Program-made: the position numbers and the translations under genes
Notes under the pieces: generated by a model
Told to the model about the DNA's origin: nothing
The model's input: only the letters and a program-made list of their open reading frames with translations
Databases searched by the model: none
Shown: piece by piece, positions 24,634 to 34,278 of the stretch
Layout: each line of letters begins with the position of its first letter
Position numbering within the stretch: position 1 is the first letter of the stretch
Source: Haloarcula sp. CBA1127
Lineage (GTDB): Archaea > Halobacteriota > Halobacteria > Halobacteriales > Haloarculaceae
Assembly (NCBI RefSeq): GCF_001485575.1
Contig: NZ_BCNB01000006.1
Location: 2,418,001 to 2,482,000, forward strand
DNA: 64,000 nucleotides
Direction: 5' to 3'

Positions 24634-26341
24634 CGGCGGCCACGTCCGCGCTGTCGACGCTGCCGCCTGTTTGTCCGCGGCCCGAATCGAACGCCGAGAA
24701 GTCGACCGGTTTGCCGTCCGCCGGGTCCTGATCGCGGTTCTGTGTGGTGGCGTGCAGTGCGTAGTTCAGTGCCGCCTGAGAGAGCTGTTCGCCCCAGAGG
24801 GCGTGGCGCTGCCCCTTCCAGCGTTCCTGGAGCAGTTCGTCCCAGGCCTCGCGGACGACCGGCTCGTCGTACTCCGAGTGGAGTTCGCTCGCCATCCGGT
24901 GCGAGCAGAAGCCGCCCTGACAGTTGCCCATCGACGCCCGGGTACGGATACGGACGGCGTTGAGGTCCGAGCCCGACCCCTCGATAGCGTCCTGAATCTC
25001 GGCGCGGGTGACGCCCTCGCATTCGCAGACGGTCGGGTTCGGCCCGTCGGTTTTGAGCACGTCGTCGGCCCGGGAACCGAGTCGCTCGACACTCCGGCGG
25101 CCGATCGGCGACCGGAGCCCGAACTCGTCCATGTAGTCCCGGAGCACCGAGAAGTCCTCGCTGCCCGGCAGTGGCTCGTCGGCGGTCCGGCAGTCAGCGT
25201 CGATGCCGAACTTCCCGCAGACGTGGTCGGCGATCTGTTCGCCCATCATCCGGTAGGTAGTGAACTTCCCGCCGACGATGCTGGTCATGCCGGGCAGGTC
25301 GTCGCGCTCGTCGTGGTCAAGCAGGAAGAAATCCCGCGTGATGTCCGTCGGGTCGTCACTGCCGACGTCCGGTGGTTCGTACAGCGGACGGACGCCCCAG
25401 AATGAGCGGATGGTCCGGGCTTCGTCAAGCATCGGAATCAGCTCCGAGAGGGTGTCGATCATCATGTCGACCTCCCACTGCTCCTCGGGGTAGTCCTCGG
25501 GGTCTTCAACCTCCTCGTCGGTCGTGCCCAGAATCGCAGTCGTCTCGTGGGGCACGACGATGTCGGCGTCGCCCTTGGGACGACAGCGGTTGATGACTGT
25601 ATCGACCTGACGGATGTTCATGATGGTCATGACACCCTTCGAGGGGCGAACTTCGATGTCCAGCCCGGCCATGTCGCCGATGCGACCGGCCCAGGCTCCC
25701 GTCGCGTTCACGACGTAATCGGCGCGGATTTCCTCGGTTCCGCCTTCGGTGCCGTGGACCCGCTTTCCGGGACCGGAGTCGTGTTCGACTTCGATGCCGA
25801 CTACTTCGCCGCTCTCGACGATGAGGTCGGTGACCTTCGAGTGGGTCTCGATGCGTGCGCCGTGTTCCTGTGCGCTCGCGGCGTTCGCGACGACCAGTCG
25901 GAACGGATCGATAGCCCCGTCAGGAACGCTGATGGCCTTGTCGATGTCCTTCGCCAGGTGTGGTTCCATCGCGCGTGCCTCCTCGCCCGAGACGACCTCG
26001 GCGGGAATACCGCATTCCTCACAGCCGTTGAGCTTCTTCTGGAAATACTCCTCAGAGTCCTCAGGACGCTTGACGAACAGGCCACCGGTCATTTCGACAC
26101 AGTGGCTTGCGATATCACGCAAAACTCGGTTTTCCTCGATACACTCGGTCGCACTGGCCTGATCCGAAACGGCGTACCGCCCGCCGCTATGGAGTAGCCC
26201 GTGCATTCGACCGGTGGTCCCGTGGGTCAGATTTCCCTGTTCTACGAGGGTCACGTCAAGCCCGCGCATCGCGAGGTCCCGCGCGATGCCCGCCCCAGTC
26301 GAGCCGCCACCGATGACGGCGATGTGTGGTGTCGGTCCCAT
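24611..26341 (-). CDS. glpA: Anaerobic-type glycerol-3-phosphate dehydrogenase subunit A (GlpA)
   Basis: A 576-residue FAD-dependent catalytic subunit that oxidises glycerol-3-phosphate to dihydroxyacetone phosphate. The FAD motif is [19 protein letters not shown], followed by the family phrase [14 protein letters not shown]-like ([14 protein letters not shown]), and [15 protein letters not shown] late in the catalytic domain. A C-terminal BFD-like [2Fe-2S] domain has [11 protein letters not shown] and [12 protein letters not shown]. First gene of glpABC, divergent from the MCP-UgpB fusion gene across a 348-base promoter region. Confidence 0.94.
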   Translation of the reverse strand: MGPTPHIAVIGGGSTGAGIARDLAMRGLDVTLVEQGNLTHGTTGRMHGLLHSGGRYAVSDQASATECIEENRVLRDIASHCVEMTGGLFVKRPEDSEEYFQKKLNGCEECGIPAEVVSGEEARAMEPHLAKDIDKAISVPDGAIDPFRLVVANAASAQEHGARIETHSKVTDLIVESGEVVGIEVEHDSGPGKRVHGTEGGTEEIRADYVVNATGAWAGRIGDMAGLDIEVRPSKGVMTIMNIRQVDTVINRCRPKGDADIVVPHETTAILGTTDEEVEDPEDYPEEQWEVDMMIDTLSELIPMLDEARTIRSFWGVRPLYEPPDVGSDDPTDITRDFFLLDHDERDDLPGMTSIVGGKFTTYRMMGEQIADHVCGKFGIDADCRTADEPLPGSEDFSVLRDYMDEFGLRSPIGRRSVERLGSRADDVLKTDGPNPTVCECEGVTRAEIQDAIEGSGSDLNAVRIRTRASMGNCQGGFCSHRMASELHSEYDEPVVREAWDELLQERWKGQRHALWGEQLSQAALNYALHATTQNRDQDPADGKPVDFSAFDSGRGQTGGSVDSADVAADGGTDGY

Positions 26342-26689
26342 CTATCTTTCCGTGATTTTGGAGCGCACACACTTCACTTTACCGTTGCTGGTGTTTGGGT
26401 AGTAAATTTTCTAAGTAATCATGAGGGATAGCTCAAACCCGTACTGTTACTTGTGGGATGTTAGCATACAAGTCTCACTAACTATTGAGAGAGGGGATTG
26501 CACATACTTTGTTATATACAATCAATAGTCACATATCTTCAATTTCTATAGATTCAAGACAGTGATCTTGGCACTCCTCTGTGCCCAAACACTGGTTATC
26601 ACTCCTACCGTTTCGACAGTAACTATTATATATTTTGATACTGGACTATTCCCGAGAACGTGTTGGCCGTTCGGCCAACGGGAGTGACA
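26342..26689. promoter_or_regulatory. Divergent promoter region between glpA and the MCP-UgpB gene, with a leader palindrome
   Basis: AT-rich, no gene. A TATA-like TATTATATATTTT lies at 26624-26636 for the plus-strand gene. Downstream of it, in the presumed leader, is a near-perfect palindrome GTTGGCCG/CGGCCAAC at 26662-26669 and 26672-26679, followed by GGAG at 26681-26684 and the ATG at 26690. The glpA promoter should be in the first 80 bases (AT-rich TTAGAAAATTTAC on the minus strand, 26404-26416). Confidence 0.5.
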
Positions 26690-29233
26690 ATGAGTAAATG
26701 GAACCCACTTGATGCAGAAGACGACCCGCCTGATGGAGAACGTACCGACGGCGGCGTCACAGAGGGACGGGATGGAAACGAATTGGAGACTGAGCCGCCG
26801 TCGGCAGGAGCCCTCCAGAAGGACACAGAGACCGAAAACGACCCTGAACAGGCGGAGCTGGAAGCACGATGTGAACAACTGGCGGCGGAACTCGAACAGG
26901 AGCGGGCGGAACGTGAAGCGCTCGAAACCGCTGTCGACCGTCTCACTTCTGTTGCTAGGGCGAACGCCGACGGCGACCTCACTGCGAAACCGGGGCAGCC
27001 ACCAGCGGAGGCAGCTGAGCCGCTGTACGACGCATACGGTGAACTGCTCCGGGAATGGACCGACACTGTCGACCGGATGGCATCGTTCAGCGACCAGGTG
27101 ACCGCCGCGACGGAACAGGTCGACACCCGCCTCGGGTCGGTCAAGTCCGCCAGTCGGGACGTGAGCGGCGCTGTCGGGGAGATTTCGACCGGTTCGGACG
27201 AGCAACGCGACGAGATACAGTCGATCTCCGACGAGATGCGGAACCTCTCGGCGACGATAGAGGAGATAGCGAGCGCCGCAAACGAGGTCGCGGACACGTC
27301 GGGCGAAGCCAGCGTTCGAGGCGAATCCGCACTGGAGTCGGCGTCTTCGGCGATGACGACGCTCGACCGATTGACCGACAACGCCGAAGCGACCGTCGAC
27401 AAGGTTGAGCGGCTGAACGACCTGCTGTCGGACATCGAGGAGATTGTGGGTTTCATCACGGATGTCGCGGACCAGACCAATATGCTGGCACTGAACGCCA
27501 ACATCGAAGCGGCCCGAGCAGGCGAATCCGGCGACGGGTTCGCCGTCGTGGCCGAGGAGGTCAAATCGCTCGCGACCGAGACGAAGGAGGCGACCGACGA
27601 GATCGCAGCCTCCATTCAGGAGGTCCACGAACAGGCCGACACGACGGTTTCGGAGATGTACGATACGCGGGAGAGTGTCGAAGACACCCGCTCGTCAGTC
27701 GCCAGCGCGCTCGACGAACTGGATTCTGTCGTGTCGATGGTCGAAGAGGTCGATTCGAGCGTCCAGGAGATCGACGATGCGACGGATACGCAGGCCGATT
27801 CCACGCAAGAAGTCGTGTCGATGGTCGACGACGTCGAGGACATCAGCGCCCGGACAGCCGAAGAGGCGGCTATCGCCGCCGACGCCGCAGCGGACCAGAC
27901 GACGGAACTCGCGGAGGTTTCGACGCGGGTCTCGACGCTCACCGAGCGGGCCGAATCACTGGACGCGTCGATGGATTCTTTCGAACTTGCGACCGGTTCG
28001 GCGGCGGCGAACACGGACGGAACCGTCGTCGAGTTCTGGCACGCAATGGGCGGTGAGAAAGCGTTACTCCTTGAAGAACTCGTCCGCGAGTTCGAATCAC
28101 AGACCGAGGGTATCAATCTCACACTGCGGTCGAAAGGGAGCTACCGCGGGACCCTCGATGCAACGTTGAACGCCGCCGAAAACGGCGACCCGCCCGCGAT
28201 CGCACAGATCTTCGAGATCGGCACTACGCGTGCGCGCGACAGTGGACACTTTACGCCCGTCGAGGAACTCCTCCCCGCAACCCATATCGACTCGCTGCTT
28301 GACCCGGTCACGAACTACTACCGGTTCGACGGGACGCTCCACTCGCTGCCGTTCAACGCGTCGAATCCAGTGATGGCGTACAACCGCGATGCGTTCAAAC
28401 AGGCTGGACTTGACCCTGATTCGCCGCCAGAAACTCTCGCTGACGTTCGGAGCGCGGCTGCGCAGCTCGTCAACAGGGGCGGCGTGGATACCGGTATCAC
28501 ATTCGCGAACTACTCATGGTTCGTCGAGCAGTGGTTTGCCGAGGCCGACCAACTCCTCGTAGACAAGAACAACGGGCGGTCCGGGGCACCGACGGAGAGC
28601 TATCTCGATGGCGAGTTCGCCCACAACTTATTCGACTGGTGGCAGGGCCTCGAAGCGGACGGCCTGTACCACGACCCCGGTATTGAGGCCAGAGGGGCGG
28701 CTCGAACCCATTTCGCTGAGGAGAACGCCGCGATGCTGATCGGCTCGACATCGTCGCTGAACAGCATCGAAAGCAGTGCCGATTTCGATGTCGGGACCGG
28801 CCGGTTCCCCGTGCTCAACGACCGGACCGGCGTACTCGTCGGCGGCGCATCCCTCTGGGTCGGCGATGCCGTTTCCGAGGCCGTACACGACGCTGTCGGC
28901 GAATTCCTCACCTGGCTCACCGAACCGGCCCAGCAGCGCCGCTGGCACCAGGAAACCGGATACTTCCCAGTCCACGCCGATGCGATTCCACAGCTCCGGT
29001 CGGTGGACTGGTTCGAACAGAACCCACATTACAGGACGGCGTTCGACCAGCTCATAGACACACGCGATACCACGGCGACACGGGGCGCACAGATCGGTCT
29101 GTTCGATACGGTGCGAACGATCATCGAAGACGCAGTCGACAGTATGGATGGGCCCGATTCGGTCCCGGCCGCACTTGATCGACTCGACACACAGGTCACA
29201 AAGCAGCTTGAGCGGTACGATTCCGACCGATAG
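26690..29233 (+). CDS. Soluble chemotaxis transducer fused to a UgpB-like glycerol-3-phosphate-binding domain
   Basis: An 847-residue protein with no signal peptide and no membrane segment. Residues about 55-85 are coiled coil; about 90-430 form a methyl-accepting chemotaxis signalling domain with the canonical tip [20 protein letters not shown] and [15 protein letters not shown]. From about residue 443 to the end is an ABC-type solute-binding domain closely resembling E. coli Ugp[43 protein letters not shown] and [10 protein letters not shown] all have direct UgpB counterparts. The context (glpABC and glpK on either side) supports sensing of intracellular glycerol-3-phosphate and signalling to CheA. 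The start at 26690 has GGAG upstream; an in-frame 10-residue extension overlaps the leader palindrome and is rejected. Ligand and kinase coupling are inferred. Confidence 0.88.
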   Translation: MSKWNPLDAEDDPPDGERTDGGVTEGRDGNELETEPPSAGALQKDTETENDPEQAELEARCEQLAAELEQERAEREALETAVDRLTSVARANADGDLTAKPGQPPAEAAEPLYDAYGELLREWTDTVDRMASFSDQVTAATEQVDTRLGSVKSASRDVSGAVGEISTGSDEQRDEIQSISDEMRNLSATIEEIASAANEVADTSGEASVRGESALESASSAMTTLDRLTDNAEATVDKVERLNDLLSDIEEIVGFITDVADQTNMLALNANIEAARAGESGDGFAVVAEEVKSLATETKEATDEIAASIQEVHEQADTTVSEMYDTRESVEDTRSSVASALDELDSVVSMVEEVDSSVQEIDDATDTQADSTQEVVSMVDDVEDISARTAEEAAIAADAAADQTTELAEVSTRVSTLTERAESLDASMDSFELATGSAAANTDGTVVEFWHAMGGEKALLLEELVREFESQTEGINLTLRSKGSYRGTLDATLNAAENGDPPAIAQIFEIGTTRARDSGHFTPVEELLPATHIDSLLDPVTNYYRFDGTLHSLPFNASNPVMAYNRDAFKQAGLDPDSPPETLADVRSAAAQLVNRGGVDTGITFANYSWFVEQWFAEADQLLVDKNNGRSGAPTESYLDGEFAHNLFDWWQGLEADGLYHDPGIEARGAARTHFAEENAAMLIGSTSSLNSIESSADFDVGTGRFPVLNDRTGVLVGGASLWVGDAVSEAVHDAVGEFLTWLTEPAQQRRWHQETGYFPVHADAIPQLRSVDWFEQNPHYRTAFDQLIDTRDTTATRGAQIGLFDTVRTIIEDAVDSMDGPDSVPAALDRLDTQVTKQLERYDSDR

Positions 29234-29280
29234 CGCCGTCCCCTCCTTTCTTTACTAGCCAAACATCACCATTAGTAATC

Positions 29281-29340
29281 TTTATAATGGTTCACTATGT
29301 TGTTTACTGTCAAGGTGGTAGCTTTCATAAATAAGCTACC
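29281..29340 (+). promoter_or_regulatory. glpK promoter with leader inverted repeat
   Basis: TATA-like TTTATAATG at 29281-29289, then a perfect 8-bp inverted repeat GGTAGCTT (29317-29324) and AAGCTACC (29333-29340) around TCATAAAT. The repeat lies about 28-36 bases downstream of TATA, at or just after the expected transcription start, where a repressor such as a GlpR-like protein could block transcription. Start codon of glpK at 29362. Confidence 0.5.
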
Positions 29341-29361
29341 TCCACCACGGAGAACACAACA

Positions 29362-30894
29362 ATGGCAGACACATACGTTGGCGCGATCGACCAGGGAACG
29401 ACCGGGACCCGCTTCATGGTATTCGACCATAGCGGTCAGGTCGTTGCGAACGCCTACGAGAAGCACGAACAGATCTATCCGGAGCCCGGCTGGGTCGAAC
29501 ACGACCCCGTCGAAATCTGGGAGAACACGCAGGAAGTCGTCACGCAGGGGCTCGCTGACGCAGGCGTCGGTGCCGAACAGCTTGAGGCACTCGGCATCAC
29601 GAACCAGCGTGAGACGACGATCGTCTGGGACAAGGAGACCGGCAAACCGGTCCACAACGCGCTGGTCTGGCAGGACCGCCGAACCACCGACCGCGTCGAA
29701 GAGATCCAGGAAGAGGACAAGGTCGAGTGGATCCGGGGGAAGACCGGGCTGGAATGTGACGCCTACTTCTCGGCGACCAAGACCGAATGGATTCTCGACA
29801 ACGCGGAACCGCTCAAGATGCAGAGCTCGCGCGGTGCTGACCTCCGCGAGCGGGCCGAAGACGGTGAACTCCTGATGGGGACCATCGACGCGTGGCTCAT
29901 CTACAAGCTCACCGGCAACCACATCACGGACGTCTCGAACGCATCACGGACGATGCTGTACAACATTCACGACATGGAGTGGGACGACGAGCTCCTCGAA
30001 GAGTTCGGCGTTCCGGAGTCCATGGTTCCGGAAGTCCGTCCGTCCTCCGATGAGAGCCTGTACGGACACACCGACGCGGACGGCTTCCTCGAAGAGGAAG
30101 TCCCCGTTGCGGGTGCGCTGGGCGACCAGCAGGCCGCAATGTTCGGCCAGACCTGCTTCGATAAGGGTGATGCGAAGAACACCTACGGTACCGGCGCGTT
30201 CTACCTGATGAACACCGGCTCCGAAGCAGTCGCCTCGGATAACGGTCTGCTGACGACCGTCGGCTTCCAGATGTCCGGTGAGCCCGTCCAGTACGCGCTG
30301 GAAGGCTCTATCTTCATCGCCGGCGCGGCCATCGAATGGCTCGAAGACGTCGACCTCATCAACAACGCCGCCCAGACGGCGGAACTGGCCCGCTCGGTTG
30401 AATCAACCGACGGTGTCTACATGGTGCCGGCCTTTACGGGTCTCGGCGCTCCGCACTGGGACGGCCGCGCCCGTGGGACGATTGTCGGTATGACTCGCGG
30501 AACGCGAAAAGAGCACATCGTGCGTGCGACCCTGGAATCCATCGCGTACCAGACCCGCGACCTCGCGGAGGCGATGGAGGAAGACTCCGGTGTCGAGATG
30601 ACGACGCTGCGAGTCGACGGTGGCGCAGTCAAGAACAACTTCCTCTGTCAGCTCCAGTCGGACATCATCCAGACCGACATCGCTCGACCGCAGGTCGACG
30701 AGACCACCGCGCTGGGCTCGGCCTATGCGGCCGGCCTCGCCGTCGGGTACTGGGACACCGTCGACGAACTCCGGGACAACTGGCAGGTCGACAAAGAGTT
30801 CTCACCGGAGATGGACGCCGAGAAGGCAGACAAGATGTACGATCGCTGGGACGACGCCGTCGACCGTTCCCGCGACTGGGCACAGGAGGAATAA
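29362..30894 (+). CDS. glpK: Glycerol kinase
   Basis: A 510-residue FGGY-family kinase that phosphorylates glycerol to glycerol-3-phosphate. The N-terminus YVGAIDQGTTGTRFMVFD is the ATP-binding phosphate-1 motif; QIYPEPGWVEHDP, GITNQRETTIVWD and LRVDGGAVKNNFLCQ are GlpK hallmarks. Full length. It is followed after three bases by a membrane protein gene, so the two are cotranscribed, and its product is the substrate of the divergent glpABC enzyme. Confidence 0.97.
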   Translation: MADTYVGAIDQGTTGTRFMVFDHSGQVVANAYEKHEQIYPEPGWVEHDPVEIWENTQEVVTQGLADAGVGAEQLEALGITNQRETTIVWDKETGKPVHNALVWQDRRTTDRVEEIQEEDKVEWIRGKTGLECDAYFSATKTEWILDNAEPLKMQSSRGADLRERAEDGELLMGTIDAWLIYKLTGNHITDVSNASRTMLYNIHDMEWDDELLEEFGVPESMVPEVRPSSDESLYGHTDADGFLEEEVPVAGALGDQQAAMFGQTCFDKGDAKNTYGTGAFYLMNTGSEAVASDNGLLTTVGFQMSGEPVQYALEGSIFIAGAAIEWLEDVDLINNAAQTAELARSVESTDGVYMVPAFTGLGAPHWDGRARGTIVGMTRGTRKEHIVRATLESIAYQTRDLAEAMEEDSGVEMTTLRVDGGAVKNNFLCQLQSDIIQTDIARPQVDETTALGSAYAAGLAVGYWDTVDELRDNWQVDKEFSPEMDAEKADKMYDRWDDAVDRSRDWAQEE

Positions 30895-30897
30895 CAG

Positions 30898-31986
30898 ATG
30901 GCAATCGCATTCGGACTCACGGCGGTTGATATGCTCGTCCTCGCCATCGCGGCGTTCGCGGGCGGCGCGTTCGGGGCATCTATCGGTGCACTCCCGGCGT
31001 TCTGTTTCACCGGCTTCATGGTGCTGATTGGAGAAGCCGGCAACGTCGTCTCAGAGTCGTTCGTTGGCGGTTCTCCTGACGTCATTGCAGGTGCCGCCGG
31101 TGGGTACGGAGCCGGCATCGTCGGCCCGCTGGCCTTCGGTCCCGTGTTCGGACCGCACGTTGCCTTCGCTGGTGGTGTGGCAGCAGCCGCGTACGCCGCG
31201 AAATATGACGGTATGTACGAGCCGGACGACGGTGACTACCACCCAGCGAAGGACATCGCCTACGCCCTCGGTACTCGACCGGATGTCCTTGCTGTCGGTG
31301 GGGTCTTCGGTATCCTGGGTATGGCAATCCGGCAGACGTCCGGTGGACTTGGGATTCCGATTGACCCGCCTGCAGCAGGTGTCATCCTGACGGCTGTTAT
31401 CGCCCGTCTGGTCTTTGGCTACCCGGTTATCGGCCGTGCCCGCGGAAGTGGCCTGCTTGATATGTCGCCGTTCGAGAGCGGAAAGATGCGGTCGAGCAAT
31501 AGTGAAGAAGTCGCAACGGATGGTGGAATGGCCGCCGAACGACCGGCTGTCGAGCCGTGGCTGCCACACCAGTACAAGTGGACCCACGTCGCAATGCTCG
31601 GGCTCATCACCGGCATCCTCGGTGCGTACATCTTCGCGAAGACCGGGAGCCTCTTCCTCCCGTTCGGTATCTCAGCAGCGAGTCTGCTGTTCCTGAACCT
31701 CGGCGTGGAGAAATTCCCGGTCACACACCACATGACGCTCCCGGCGACGTTCGTCGCCAGCATGGCGATGACGGACGGAGCGAGTGTCCTAGTCGCGCTC
31801 GGCCTAGGCGCGTTCTTCGGTATCCTGGGTGCGCTGTTCGGTGAGGTCTACCAGCGCATCTTCTACGCGCACTCGGACACGCACTTTGACCCGCCAGCCG
31901 CATCGATCATTACGACGACCCTCATCCTGGGCATTCTGGCACTGGCTGGAGTGTTCACGACGTCCGCCGCTATCCCCCTGCCGTAA
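30898..31986 (+). CDS. Multi-pass membrane protein of the glycerol operon (possible glycerol transporter)
   Basis: A 362-residue protein with roughly eight to nine hydrophobic stretches and a hydrophilic linker at about 178-228. The two halves look related: FGIL at 137-140 and 307-310, and DPPAA at 156-160 and 331-335, with even the underlying DNA TTCGGTATCCTGGGT repeated at 31308 and 31816. It starts three bases after glpK. In Haloferax a membrane gene next to glpK has been proposed as a glycerol uptake protein; I make the same inference here from position. It is not an aquaglyceroporin: no NPA motifs. Confidence 0.7.
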   Translation: MAIAFGLTAVDMLVLAIAAFAGGAFGASIGALPAFCFTGFMVLIGEAGNVVSESFVGGSPDVIAGAAGGYGAGIVGPLAFGPVFGPHVAFAGGVAAAAYAAKYDGMYEPDDGDYHPAKDIAYALGTRPDVLAVGGVFGILGMAIRQTSGGLGIPIDPPAAGVILTAVIARLVFGYPVIGRARGSGLLDMSPFESGKMRSSNSEEVATDGGMAAERPAVEPWLPHQYKWTHVAMLGLITGILGAYIFAKTGSLFLPFGISAASLLFLNLGVEKFPVTHHMTLPATFVASMAMTDGASVLVALGLGAFFGILGALFGEVYQRIFYAHSDTHFDPPAASIITTTLILGILALAGVFTTSAAIPLP

Positions 31987-32048
31987 GAACTCATACGGCT
32001 TTTTATTTACAGGTCCAATCGAATATACACACGATCTAATTTCCAAGC

Positions 32049-33224
32049 ATGGACATCGAAGCGAGAATCAAGCGTCGACAACGCCGGAACGGTGAGCCAC
32101 GGCTCATTCAGGATTACGAGTCGATCTCACCGGTCGTCCACATAGAGGAGCCGGCTGACCGCGGTCCGGTGCTTGAACGGCTTCTTGACCACCTTGATCC
32201 GGTGTTCGACGGGCAGCTGCCGCCGAACGCGTACGTGTACGGCCCCTGTGGTTCAGGGAAGTCCGCAGTTATCACGGCGCTTTTCGCCAATTTAGAACAG
32301 CTCCCGACGGAACAACAGGCGATCATCCACACGACGACCCGTGCACAGCCACCGACCTCTCCGTCGTTCGTCTACGTGAACGCCAGAGAGACCGCAAGCG
32401 AGTTCGCGTTCTACCACGCGGTTCTGGACGCACTCGTTGACGACTCGGTGCCGGAGCATGGGATCGGGACGGAGACGCTCAAGTCGCGGCTTCATGACCT
32501 GGTCCGAGAACAACGCACAGGCATCGTCATTGCAGTCGACCACATCAGCGAACCGGAGAGCATCCAGGCCCCGGCCCTCGTTGACCTGTTTGCTGGCTTA
32601 CCGAGCAACGTTAGCTGGCTCGCAATCGGTCGCGACGACCCGTCGACGACTGAACTGACGCGGTACACCGCCGAGTCGATCAGTATCGACCGCTATCAGC
32701 GGCAGATGCTCGTCGACGTGTTGATGACCAGAACCTCGAACGGGCTGGCCCAGCAGGGACTTGATCACAGTCAGGCGAGGCATATCGCCGACTGGGCGGA
32801 TGGAAACGCCCACGATGCCCTTGCCGCACTGTTTATCGCTGCAGAACTGGCCGAGGAACGGGGTCAGGACCGAATCACACAGGCTAACGTCGACGCGGCC
32901 ATCGCGGAGGTGCCCGACCCCTGTGTTTCGTTAGGCGTCGTCCTCTCTCTGCCGACGAACCGACAGAGCGTTCTCAGGGAACTCATCGACTTAGAGGAGA
33001 GCGAACGCTCCTCGGTAACGGCAACGACGGAGGCGATTGCGTCGGCACAATCAGTCGATCTCTCGGCCGGGACCGTCAAGCGTTTTCTCTACGAGATGGC
33101 CGAGTCCGGTGTCGTCGAACGTGTCGAGGCGACGGCCACCAACGGTCAGGGACGCCCGCCGAGTCGTGTCGAGCCGCGGTTCCCGCCGACGGCCTTCCGG
33201 CGGCTGTACGACCTGCAACAGTAG
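32049..33224 (+). CDS. Divergent Orc1/Cdc6-type AAA+ protein
   Basis: A 391-residue AAA+ protein with the layout of archaeal Orc1/Cdc6: a N-terminal segment around a basic MDIEARIKRRQRRNG, Walker A GPCGSGKS, and a C-terminal winged helix (SAGTVKRFLYEMAESGVVERV). The Walker B region reads GIVIAVDHISE, with His where the catalytic Glu of the DE pair is expected, and the sensor-1 region reads WLAIGRDDPSTTE instead of the usual ending in Asn-Asp. ATP hydrolysis may be weakened. No origin-recognition-box pair was seen in the 62 bases upstream. It could be a minor paralogue with a regulatory role rather than an initiator. Confidence 0.75.
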   Translation: MDIEARIKRRQRRNGEPRLIQDYESISPVVHIEEPADRGPVLERLLDHLDPVFDGQLPPNAYVYGPCGSGKSAVITALFANLEQLPTEQQAIIHTTTRAQPPTSPSFVYVNARETASEFAFYHAVLDALVDDSVPEHGIGTETLKSRLHDLVREQRTGIVIAVDHISEPESIQAPALVDLFAGLPSNVSWLAIGRDDPSTTELTRYTAESISIDRYQRQMLVDVLMTRTSNGLAQQGLDHSQARHIADWADGNAHDALAALFIAAELAEERGQDRITQANVDAAIAEVPDPCVSLGVVLSLPTNRQSVLRELIDLEESERSSVTATTEAIASAQSVDLSAGTVKRFLYEMAESGVVERVEATATNGQGRPPSRVEPRFPPTAFRRLYDLQQ

Positions 33225-33254
33225 CCCGACGTTCCGCGGTCAGGTCGACGTTTT

Positions 33255-34226
33255 TCAGACGCGCTGTGACGGGTCACCTGTGCCGCCAGTCAGCGCGGAC
33301 GCCAGTGCGCCGCGAACCACGACGTCGTCGCCGAACTGCGTCAACTGGATGTCCGGGATGTTCGACATCACCATGTCATCGAGCCGGTCGCGGATCGGAT
33401 TTAGCACCTGCTCGGGGTTGTTGAGTGCAACGGCCCCACCGACATAAACGACGAGTGGCGCGTATGCGTGCACGATGTTCGCGACGCCGATCGCGTTCCA
33501 GTGACAGATCTGATCGAGGACGTGTGACGCGAACTCGTCTTCCCCAGCATATTCGAAGATATCTGCCGCCGAAAACTCCTCAGTCTCGATTGGGAGCGCC
33601 GTCTCGACGGGGTCCTCTCGGTGCAGCTGTGTGGCATATCGGGGAATGTTCTCGCCCGAGCAATATGCCTCCCAGTGGCCGTCGTGCCCACAGCCACAGG
33701 TCATGAACCCGTGCGGATCGATGGTCAGATGCCCGACTTCGCCGGCGTTGCCGTCCCAGCCTGACAGGATATTTCCGTCAACGGCGACCCCGGCGCCGAC
33801 TCCGGATGAGATAGTGAGATACACCATGTCATCGGGGCTCCGGTCCGAGTAGAACCGCTCGCCGATGACCCCGGCGTTGGCGTCGTTGTGCAACGACACC
33901 CGCTCGCTGCCGATGAGATTTTCGACCGGCCCAGTCAGCGGAATCCGGTCGATGGTGTCGGGAAGGTTCGCTGGGTTTTCCACGACGCCTTCGGCCAGAT
34001 CCATCGGGCCGAAGGAGCCGATACCGGCGGCAACCACGTCTGTGGGGGCGATGTCGGCGGCGTCACAGGCCTGCCGGATCGCGTCGAGGACCGCCTCCGT
34101 GACCGCAATACCCGCCGGTCCACGTGGTGTTTCAGTTTTGTGTGACGAGAGTATCGAGCCTGTCTCGTCACCGATGACAGCGCGAATATGTGTCGCTCCG
34201 AGGTCGACCCCTGCGTAAGCGCCCAT
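33255..34226 (-). CDS. ROK-family sugar kinase (glucokinase-like)
   Basis: A 323-residue ROK kinase. The ATP-binding start GAYAGVDLGATHIRAVIGDE, the sugar region GSFGPMDLAEG and LHNDANAGVIGE, the glycine segment YLTISSGVGAGVAVDG, and the ROK metal site MTCGCGHDGHWEAYCSG are all visible. A longer in-frame extension upstream would overlap pyk and is rejected in favour of the ATG at 34226. It probably phosphorylates glucose or a related hexose. The 52-base gap to pyk contains a weak TATA-like stretch, so the two genes could be separately or jointly transcribed. Confidence 0.85.
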   Translation of the reverse strand: MGAYAGVDLGATHIRAVIGDETGSILSSHKTETPRGPAGIAVTEAVLDAIRQACDAADIAPTDVVAAGIGSFGPMDLAEGVVENPANLPDTIDRIPLTGPVENLIGSERVSLHNDANAGVIGERFYSDRSPDDMVYLTISSGVGAGVAVDGNILSGWDGNAGEVGHLTIDPHGFMTCGCGHDGHWEAYCSGENIPRYATQLHREDPVETALPIETEEFSAADIFEYAGEDEFASHVLDQICHWNAIGVANIVHAYAPLVVYVGGAVALNNPEQVLNPIRDRLDDMVMSNIPDIQLTQFGDDVVVRGALASALTGGTGDPSQRV

Positions 34227-34278
34227 GCTGGTCGAAGGGTTGCCCCACCGATACTTAACTACACAGATTCTACTGCGG

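Noticed and set aside
31987-32048. Possible replication origin beside the Orc-like gene
   Set aside because: No origin-recognition-box style inverted repeats could be seen in the adjacent 62 bases; only a T-rich stretch and promoter-like AT runs.
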